From an uncultured Oscillospiraceae bacterium (GTDB taxonomy: Bacteria; Bacillota; Clostridia; Oscillospirales; Oscillospiraceae), in the NCBI GenBank assembly GCA_905236265.1, contig CAJOOV010000098.1:1-12221 (forward strand): DNA of 12,221 nt, in the 5' to 3' direction. The translations under genes were made by a program, and so were the position numbers. The notes under the pieces are model-generated. The model was not told the origin of the DNA and searched no databases. It saw nothing but the letters and a program-made list of their open reading frames with translations. How positions within the stretch are numbered: position 1 is the stretch's first letter; the number at the start of each line of letters is the position of its first letter. This document shows, piece by piece, positions 1 through 10,500 of the stretch.

Positions 1-1596
1 CCCTCCGGGGAAAGCTCCGTGCGCTTCAACCAGTTGCTGAGCGGGTTTGTCCCTGCCACGAATCCCACCCGCACCGGATACCGCTTCAGAGGCTGGTTCA
101 GTGATGAGGGATGCAACGCACAGGTTTGCTTTACGCAGGCGGAGTATAACAGTTCTAAAGAGGCAAACAAGGAGCTTCTGGAGCGTATGCCCTCCAATAA
201 CCTGACACTCTACGCTGGCTGGGAGGAGCTGACCTTCCCCGTGACCTACTTCCCCAATCTGGGCGAGCTGGACGAGAACCACCCTGCCGTGGTGGACGTG
301 GTAGAGGGACGCAATGCGCCCACCTATGAGGACGTGAAGCGGGAGTATATCATTGCCCCGGATGGTACGGAGGATCTTCCCCACTACCGCTACGACGCTG
401 CCTCCTCCGCCTATGTGAGAGACGACAGCGGCAGATACATCCAGTGGACGTGCGCTTATACGCTGGTGGGCTGGTTCGAGGCGGACGCAGACGGGAATAT
501 CACCGGAACGTCGCCCTACGACTTCCGAGGCCGCCATGTGACCGCTCCTCTCTATCTGGCCGCAAAGTGGCGCAGAGCCGGAGATTTCCGGGTGCGCTAT
601 GACGCCGGGGACGGCGTGGAAAGCCCGGTGGACAGCGAGTATTACATCGCCGGAGCCCATGCCCATATCCTCCCCGCCGTGGATGCGCCGGAGGGTAAGA
701 CGCTGGATCACTGGGAGCTGGCGAGGGATAACACCCATAAGGCATATTATCCCAACGACCTGATCGAGGTGGACGAGACCACAGCCGCCATGACGGAGGA
801 CGGAGGCATGGAGGTGGTGCTCCACGCCGTATACCGGGACTTCAACCCCAACAGCCGCTTCGTGGCGGACTATGTGTTCATGGTGCCCAACGCTGACGGC
901 GTGTATGAAAAGTACGATACCCAGACCCTTGCCGCAGGGGAGACGCTGACCGCCCCCATGGCTCCCTCCATTGCGGGGATGAAGTTCATGGGATGGTATC
1001 TCAACAGCGAGGGAGACCAGCCCTTCCGCCGCTTCGGCGTTGTCCAGACGCCCGTTCATACCACCATTTTTGGCGTATTCCGGAAGGCGCATACGGTGCG
1101 TTATCACCTGACGAAGGTGAAGACGGTGCTGGGCGTGGAGAACGACGAGGTCACCGGAACCATTCTGGCAACGCAGATCTACGGGGAAGGGGAGAAGCTG
1201 GACACCCGGCATATCATCAACCCCGTGGACGCAGACCACTATGTCACCGGCTGGAAGGAGACCGGCCTCACCGGCGGAGTCTCCCTCACTGGCAGCAGAT
1301 ATACCTACAACGCCGTGACGGACACCACGGTGACGAAGGACATGGAGCTTTATGCCGACATCGAGGCGTACCAGATCCTCCACTTCGTCACAGGCTGCGA
1401 TGCCTATATCGACCCGGTAGTGGTGCCTGAAAGCGGCAGACCTGCCCGCCCGGAGGAGCCGGTACGGGAAGGTTTCCTGTTCACAGGCTGGTTCACACAG
1501 GAAACAGAAGGCGAGGAATACAGGTTTGATACGAAGCTGCCTAAAACGGGAGCGCTGAATACAGGAGATTATATTGACAAGCTGTATGCCAGATGG
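1..1596 (+). repeat. InlB B-type repeat block 1 (six degenerate copies)
   Basis: Protein-level tandem repeats of the Listeria-Bacteroides (InlB B-repeat, Flg_new) type. Approximate copies are 1-222 (cut by the window edge), 229-570, 583-834, 841-1083, 1093-1362 and 1372-1596. Each begins with a strand such as VTYFPN or VRYDAG, has a central G-x-x-F-x-G-W element (GYRFRGWF at 79-102; FLFTGWF in copy 6) and closes with a beta strand of the LTLYAGW / LYLAAKW / KLYARW type. Such repeats form small ubiquitin-like beta domains, usually in stalk regions of surface proteins. The copies are strongly diverged from one another; copy 5 is the least canonical (YVTGW core). Confidence 0.82.
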
Positions 1597-4500
1597 ATTC
1601 CGGATCTGAACAATCCCATCAAGGGTGATCTGACGATTATCTGGTGGGCGCAGGATACGACAGGCGATGACCACTATGTGATTCAGGATGCTGTTAAAGT
1701 CCATCCCACTATGTTCTCTGCAGTGAAGCTGGGCAGCCTGAACAGCCTGCTCAATGAGGCGGGCAGTGCAGCTTACAGCAGCACCTCCCACTTGAAGAGT
1801 ATAGATGAGGACGAGAGACAATTCTTTGAATTCAACTCAGATGCTTCGGACAGCGAGGTCACAGTGGAGGATTCAGGAAAAAGTGTGTTCAACATCCGTT
1901 TTACCCGTGTGAGATACAAATTCCGGTTTTACACCAAAGGCGCAGGTTCAGCAAGCTATAATTCCAACAACACAAGCTATGGCACCATCCAATACAACAA
2001 TCTCACCTACGATTCGAGCAAAACCGCACGGCCTTACTATGAGTTTGAGGTGTGGCTGGGAAAGAATGTCGTAAACGAATGGCCGGTGGTCAATGCTGAC
2101 CGTGATGGTGTCACGCAGGCGCGTATTGTTCCCAGCTCCAGCCCGGAGGGCGGTCGGTTTTGGAGGTATTACGACAAGGGCACCGTTACCGGTGGAGGCT
2201 TTACGGTGTACGGTATTCTCATAGACGTAACATCCGTCATGCTTAACAGGGCAGACAACAACGGCAGGTTGACCTTTTACTTAAATTCCCAAAACACATC
2301 TACGACCAGAACTGTGATTCAGTACTATGTCGGGGCGAATGCGGATGATACCCTGACCACCAGTCTGGATGGCTTCAGCTATAAGGGCAAAGTAACAGTC
2401 GAAGACGGGAATCAGTATACGTCAGTTTTTGCCCGAAAATCTATTAAGGGGTATGAAACCATCTCCGATCCTGCCCAATGGGAAGCAACGGATGTGGATG
2501 GGGCAAGGGGATTCAACATCATTAAAGCGATGGATACGGAGGCAAACCGCGTTTGGGGCAGACTGAACGAAAAATCCGGCAACTATACTGTAAGTACTCC
2601 CTATACCTTTTACACCTACAGCCGTAATCCTGACAGCACATCAGTGAAGTATTACCGCTGGGAAACCAGAGGCATCAATCGTTATATTGAGCTGACAAAC
2701 ATCGTTTTTGACAATTCCAAGGGTGCAAAAGACAGCTATAAAATCAGGGATGCTGAGGGTAATATCGTTTCGGCGGGTATTGCTGTATACTATGTGAAGG
2801 ATGGAAGTGCGCCGAAATCCTATTCTCCCAGCAGCCGTCATGCCAATGTCACAGCAATCAGCTGGGATACCTTTATCCGCACAGCCATTCAGGAGCATCA
2901 GGAAACAAGGTATCGCACGGAGACAAAAACGGGACAGCAAACAAATTACGTTTCGTTCTTCTATCGAAGAAGTGAATATGACATTCAGTTCTATATGAAC
3001 GAGACGGAGGCGTACAGGATTAACGGTCTTCCGCAGACAGCAAGGGCGGAATATGAGGAGTATGTGCCTGATGTACTGGAGAGATCCAGTATTCCCGACC
3101 CGGACAGCTATGCGCCTGAGGGTATGCAGTTCGACATCTGGTCCGAGTCGCCTACGGCAAGGGTAGAGTACGATAAGAAAATGCCGGCCAATCCGATTCG
3201 TCTCTACGCAACGTGGAAGCCCATTACCTACACTGTCACCACCGTCGGCGTGGACAGCGACAACGACGGGGCGGATGATGTCTACACCAGCAAGTACAAC
3301 CACCTGCTCAAGGAGCTGGAAATCCCCACCCCCACGCAGGCAGGCGAAGTTTTCGTGGGCTGGAGGCTGGGCAGCGAGACGGGACAGGATATCGACGGCG
3401 AGTACCAGATCAGAACCAATATCAATATCTATCCCAAATGGTTTGACACCAGAGTGCGCAAGCTGGCCTATGACACCAACGGCGGCGTGGGCACAGCGCC
3501 TGTAGACGATTCGGAGTATCTGGTGGGAGCAAGGGCAGTCATCCATGACGGCACTGCCCAGAACGGTACAGCGCTCACAAAGACGCTTACGGACAACGAC
3601 GGAAAGCCCTATACCGCAACCTTCGCCTATTGGAGCGATCAGGCAGACGGCACAGGCCGGAAGTTCTACCCCAGCAGAACCTATACCATTCTGGAGGGCG
3701 ATCACAACAACGGCAGCAGCGATACCCTGACCCTCTATGCCCAGTATTCCCAGTACCGGGATGCCAATCTGTATTATGACCTGAACGCAGACAGCGACGA
3801 GAGCGCCAGATTTGTGAAGGACGATCATACGGAGTATACCAACACCAGGGACGGGCAGGTTGTTCTGCAGTTCCGGGACGATCTCCGGGGCACGGAGGAC
3901 GGCATAACCAATGCGGGCAGGCCGAATACCCCGGTTGTAGTGGGTACAGGCCCTGACGGCGAAGCATTTACCCCTGTCCGCCCCGGCTACCAGTTTAAAG
4001 GCTGGGCAACGCAGCCGGATGCCGGCGAGGACGGCATTGTGGCGCAAAACGGGGATACGGCATACGTCAACACCCTCACCACCGGGGGCAACACGCTTTA
4101 CGCAGTGTGGAAGATGAGCGATTACGTCTGTAAGGTGACAGACGCAAACCGCAGCCTGCTCTATGTGAAGAGAAACGGCGAGTATGTGGACGCTGTATTC
4201 CCCACAGTGGCGGATGCCTTCCGGGCAATTGCAAACAACTATATCTTCGTCAGGGGCGAGGGCGATACCTATACGGAGTATGAGGGCAGCGCCCATGTGG
4301 AGATGCTGGTGCAGGAGTACGCCATGAAGGCTGCGGCTGTCCTGCCTGATATTACAGCGGCGAGAAAGATCACCGATGTGACACTGACCACAGGCGAGAG
4401 ACAGCCCGCTGACGGGAAATACCCCTATACCGGCACAACATCCGTCCTGAAAAGAGACAACAGCTTTGCATCGCAGTTCTTTACCGTCTACGGCGGCAAT

Positions 4501-7500
4501 ACCCTGAGCGTGGAGCACATCACACTGGACGGTATGGAAAAGCAGGTGGGCGTTCTGGGCGGATTGATCCACACGGAATGCGGCACCCAGCAGCACAATA
4601 TCACCGTCAACCTGAAGCAGGGCGCAACGCTGCGCAATTCCTACGCAGGCTGTGACGGCGGCGCAGTTTATGTGAACAGCTATACCACCTTGAACATGGA
4701 GGAGGGAGCGCTCATTCGCAACTGCCGCTCCACCGGCAGCGGCGGCGCTGTGAATCTGGCCAATATAGGGCCGAGGTTCAATATGACCGGAGGCGCCATT
4801 GAGAACTGCTATGCGGGCTGCTACGGCGGCGCAATCGGCACGATCTGCGAGACGCAGGCCCACCCCACGCAGATCAATATCAGCGGCGGCACCATCAGCG
4901 GCTGCGAGGCGAAGACGTGGGCAGGCGCAGTGGACGTACACAACTATGTCCGCTTCAATATGACCGGCGGCGTCATCGAGCACTGTACGGCACCCGGAGC
5001 AGGCGCAGTGTATGTGTATGCGCAGGGCGAGCTGAACATGTCCGGCGGTGAGATCAGGAATAACACCACCACGGCAAATTACACTGCCACCACCGGCGTA
5101 GGTGCCATTACCCCCGCCGCTGCCACCACCAAGCTGAACTTCTCCGGAGCGCCCATTGTGTACGGCAACGTGGACAAAAACGGCAGGCAGGCAAACGTGC
5201 TTCTGAGCTTCCAGTCCAACGGGACGCAGGATGTGATCCACACCGTGGGCGAGGGTCTCACTCTGGGGGCAAAAATCGGCGTGTGGCCGATCTATGCCGC
5301 CAATCAGGACGAGGGCGAGCCCTTCGGCAATACCACGGCGGCGGGCGCAAACGACTCGCTGGAAGGCTTTATCAACGATTACTATACCGACCATGTGCCC
5401 GAGGCGCAGAGAAAGACCCTGCTGGGCTGGCCTGCGGCGAAGGACACGCAGGGCAAGAGCGTGTGGAGCGGCGCAATCTGCAAGATCGTTGACGGCGGGG
5501 AGGAGCATCCCTTTGTCAGCCTGAACAAAGCCGTGTCCTACGCCAGAAGCAAAATGGGCGGCACTGCCACCATTGAGATGCTGCAGGATTACACCATGCC
5601 CGATTGGGATGGGGTGAACCTGAACCAGACGAGCGACCATATCACCATCACCACCGCCGCAAAGACCGGGGACAACGTGCAGTTTAAGTACGTCGGCACC
5701 GGGGACACGGCGACCATCACCCGAGGCTATACAGGCGGGAGCATGATGAAGGTGGACGCAGAGGGTGCAGCGCTCACGGTGGACAGGCTGATTCTGGACG
5801 GCAGCAAGGGCAGCTATCAGTCCACCACGAACGGCGGTCTGGTGTGCGTCAACCGGGGAGAGCTGACACTGAACGCAGATTCCACCCTGCAAAACTCCGC
5901 CCTCTCCGGCGGCAAGGGCAGCGCAGTCTATCTGGCCGACGGCGCTAGTGCGGCCATGAACGGCACTACCATCACACAAAACAGCACCGGAGCTGCAACA
6001 GGCGCTGTTGAAGTGGGCGGAGTAAATGCCAGAGTGACCCTCAGTGCAGCGCCCACCATCTACGGCAACACGGACAGCGCAGGGCAGCAGAAGAATCTGG
6101 TGCTGAGCGCAAACAGCAACGATGTCATCCGCACCACAGGCCTGACCGGCGCAACGGTGGGCGTGTATGTGACCGAGGCGCAGTTTGACGCCCACGGCGG
6201 GGCGATGAAGCCCTTCGGCACCTATGACGACGCTTCCACCGGGAAGGAGCAGCTCCAGCTCTACCGCTTCGTCAATGATGTAAACGGCATGACCGCTGCT
6301 GCAAGAACCGGCGACAAGCGCATGATCTGGCTGAAGGTGGTACCCCTCACCGTGACCAAGCGGGTGGATGACAGCAAGAAGACCGGTGCGGAGGAGTTCA
6401 TTTTCAACGTGAAAAGCGCCGGGGACAGCGGCTCCTACTACTGGACGGACGGCACGGACTCCCTCACCTTCACCGCCGGGGCGAATATCGGCACGGCTGT
6501 CACCCTAAAGGACACCGAAAGCGGTACATTCCGTGTCCCCGCCGGGGTCAGTCTGACGCTGACGGAGACCATGGCAGATGCCTCTGCGCTGGCACAGTAC
6601 GACACCAGAGTGGACACCGGCTTTACCGGCCTGACGGCAGCACCCGCTGTCAGCGGACACTCCGCTGTCTTTACAGCCGACCCCGCTTCGGATGCTGCGG
6701 CGCTGACCGTCATCAACGGCAAGACGGAGATCATCATCGAAAACACCCTTGTGGACATCATGACCGCCGGAACCAAGGCATTCACTTATACGGTGGAGTT
6801 GAAGCGGGAGGGCAGAGCCCTGCAAAACTTCAAGGCGGGGGAGATCGAGGACATCAACAACAACCTGAACCCCCTGCAGACGGATGCTGACGGCAGGCTG
6901 ACCCTTGTGCTGGCCGCCAACGAGTCCGTTCCGCTCAGTGTTCCCAAGGGGACGCAGATCAAAGTGACACAGGGAGAGACGGTTGCTGTGACGAGAGGCG
7001 ATGCCGTTGAGACCTATCAGGTGGCGGATAAATACACCACCCGTGTGGAGTCTGAACGGGATGCGGAGAATCAGGCGGAGGCGTCCCTGCGTGACCATGT
7101 GTTCGCCATGACCGTGGACGGGGGAGACACCATCACCTTCACCAACACCCTGATCGGCCAGAAGCTGCGTATCCGGCTGGTGGGCAACGATACCGCCGGA
7201 GCGAAGGGGCTGGGCGGCGGCGTATTCAACCTGACCTGCGAGGAGCAGGGGGTTTACCTGAGCAGCCTGATCTCCAGTGAAAACGCTGCGAATCTGGGTC
7301 TTGTACAGTCTCCGGACGTGAGTGACGGTGTATTGTTCATCCTGCCTTACGGCGGCAGCTATACGATTCACGAATATGAGACGCCCAGATTCTACGAAAG
7401 CAGCGCTCAGGACATCGTTCTCAGTGCCACGAAGGAGGGGCTGCAGTTCACCGGAAGCTGGTCTGACCGGAACATTGCCGCCCCCACGATCTCAGAGCCG

Positions 7501-10500
7501 GATGCCGACGGCATTCGCACCCTTACCATCACGAACAACCGGAAGCTGGCTGCGATTACCGTTGTCAAGCATACGGATGCCTCCGTGAGCCGCAGCAGCG
7601 CCTACCAGTACACTGCCACAGGTCTGACACCGGCCTCCTTCCAGCTCTACGGCGTGGAAGGGGATGCACAAAAGCCCAACACCATCGTCTATGAGAATAT
7701 CCCCTGCGGCACGGTGATCTCCCTCAGAGAGACCAACCCCGACCCGGACACCGCCGACATGAAGAACGTGATTCTGGTGACCACCGAGGAGCTGACCAGA
7801 AGCATTCCCATTCCCGGCGGCGTGGAAGAGGGCGGCGTGCTGAACACCGGCATCCTGACGGTGGATGGGGATATGACCGTCACCTTCACGCAGGCAAATA
7901 TCAGCCAGAGCGTGCGTGTGCCCCTGACCAAGACGCTGACGCTGAATAAAACCTTCGCCCAGCTTACTGACGCTGAGAAGAATCAGTTGAAGGGTCTGGA
8001 ATTCAAGTTCAACATGGTGGGAGACCCCCGGAATCCTGAAAACGGCGCAGTGGTGGCTCCCTCCCAGTACACCCTCAGAGTCGGTGACAAATGGGACGAC
8101 AAAAAGGCAGAGGGCAGCACCCTGACGTGGGAGATTTCCAAGGCGTGGGGAATCAGCTTCAGCAAGCCCGGCGCATATTACTTCAAGGTAACAGAGGTGA
8201 ATCCCGGCGTGAACGGGCTGTATACCTCCGACACCACGGAATGGACGCTCACCTACTACGTCGTGGAGGAGGGTGCGGAAGGACATAAGATCTACCGTGT
8301 GGCAGAGGAGTGCGAGTTGGACAGAACCACCATCTCCGCAACACAGGCGGGAACGGTTCAGAACGACATTCCCCTCTCCGGACTGTTCCATGTCTCCAAG
8401 GAGGTGGCCGGTAAGGGCAGCGTGGATGTGAGCCAGAACGGTAATACCATCCGAATGGAGCTGGAGCAGAGAGACTGTGTCCACACCTACGGCGCTATCA
8501 CCACGGAGTTCAGCTTCGACTTCTCCCGCAGCTTCGAGATTTCCGGCACCATGCAGATGGTCAAGGAAGACGGCATGGCCTTTGCCTTCCAGACGAATAA
8601 GAAGGTAGCCCATCAGAATCAGGAGGGCGCCTATGGTCTGGACGACGGCCACTTCGGCACAGGCAATGGTTACGCCCATCAGGAGAAGTTCCTGAAGCTG
8701 GGTTCTGACGCCTCTGCGGCCACATATGCCAAGGGCAAGGTGGTCACCCAGAGCGGCATGGGCGACGGCTTCCTGTTCACCCTGTTCAACGAGCCGCTGA
8801 GCGGCATGGGATCCTTCATCATGGATGGTCTGAACCGTAAGCCCTACGCGCCGGACAGAGGTCTTCCCAACGGACAGCATTATGAGATTCTCACGCTGCC
8901 CAACGGCAGCATAGCCGGAGGCAATATCAACAACCGAACGGTTCACTACAACTACGAGGACGAGCTGCCCTACAGCTTCCACTTTGACTGCATTGACCAT
9001 GAAAACGGCGTGGGCAAGCTGACCATCAAGCTGCTGGGCAAGACGATTGAGTACGACAGCTTCAACGCAAGGAACGTTTTCGGCTCCGGCTGGAAGCAGG
9101 TCTACTTTGTGCTGGGCGCAGGTGAGGACAACTACGCCACCGGCGCCATGTCCATCACGGACTTCCGCTATCTGGACGGCATCGAGACGGAGACAGCCGG
9201 CGCAACCTTCTGGGCAGACCGGGACGATGACGGTGAATTTGAGACCATGGTGAACACCGAAAACAGCCCTGCGCTGCCCGGTGAGACCATTCTTGTGCGC
9301 CATATCCTCACGCCTAAGGAGGCCTATGACCACACCTTTGAGATCAAGGCGCTCATCACCCAGCTCAAAAACACCACGACCGGGAAGAACATGGTGGGAT
9401 ACGATGCCTCCGCCTACACCCTGAACAGCGACGGGGAAGCGGTGGGCGTTGTAAACGGAGCGCTGCAAAACTTCTCTGCCAGAGTCTTTAACTCCTACAG
9501 TCTGGAGGACGGCATGATGGTTCCCGTGAGGAATTCTCCCACCTATCTGGAGTACAAGGTGACCGCCCCGGATGCCTACAACCAGATTGTGGCAGAGTCC
9601 GCCCTGTTTGGCGAGCCGCCCTTCGAAACGGCAAAGACCGCCACCTATGGCTTCCGCACAGAGGGGAAGATTGAGGAGCAGAAGGTCAGCTTTGCCAACA
9701 GCGCCCAATTTGTCAAGCTCACCTATGCCTATGGCTTTGAGAACAGGAAGGAGGAGCTGAGCCTGCTGAAAAACACCCTCCACTCCGTGAAGGCCGGGCC
9801 TGCCCGGACAGGCTATGTGTTCAAGTGGTGGGAGCGCAACACCGTTGCGTACCGTCAGGGCGATAGCATCCGCATGACAGAGGACATGACGCTGACGGCG
9901 CAGTGGGCGAAATCCGTCAAGGTGGAGAAGGTCTGGGTAGACACCACCGGGGCGGCGAACACAAACACCTCTATCGTCCTGCGCTTCACCAGCACATCCG
10001 GAACGGTCAAGCTGGACAGTACCCTGAACCAGACAGGGGGCGTTGAGGTGATTGGCGACAATCAGGTGAGGCTGAGCGTCGTAAACGGACGGTGGCCTGC
10101 GAGCTGGACAGTTGTGGTTGACCCCAATGTGGACGGCGTGACGGAGGCTGCCATTCCCGGCTTTTTCCAGCAGTTCAATACCGTGAACTTCGCAAAGGTT
10201 CCCTTCAACATCAAAGTGACCAACTACCGGGCGATCTGTAAGATCGTGGATAATAATGTGGAGAAGCCCTTCTACACCCTGAGAGACGCAGTAACCTATG
10301 CCCGGACGAACAAGGCCACGCTGCCCATGGACGGGGACAACCCGGTGAGAATCCAGATGCTGGTGGACTACGCCATTCCCAACGGGGATAAGGTGACGCT
10401 GAATCAGGCGGGAGATAACATCATCTTCACCACAGCGGCAAAGACCGGCGGCGTTTACAACTTCGCTCCAACCTTTACGGCGCAGGCCGGACGCATTCTC

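Noticed and set aside
19..21. GTG at 19 as the gene start
   Set aside because: The frame is open upstream to the window edge, the protein begins mid-repeat, and no signal peptide or convincing ribosome binding site is present. GGGGAAAG at 7-14 is within coding sequence.
4690..5055. CRISPR-like or DNA-level tandem repeat in the Gly-rich region
   Set aside because: The periodicity is at protein level (26-32 residue rungs) with variable DNA and unequal spacing. There are no identical direct repeats with spacers.
4123..6345. Pectate lyase or other polysaccharide lyase activity for the beta-helix modules
   Set aside because: The fold is suggested, but no lyase catalytic Asp/Arg or calcium cluster motif can be identified. 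Rung sequences are of the adhesin type.
6994..7002. RGD tripeptide (and another at 11179-11187), possible integrin-binding motif
   Set aside because: Two RGDs in nearly 4000 residues are close to chance expectation, and neither sits in an evident exposed loop of a known RGD domain.
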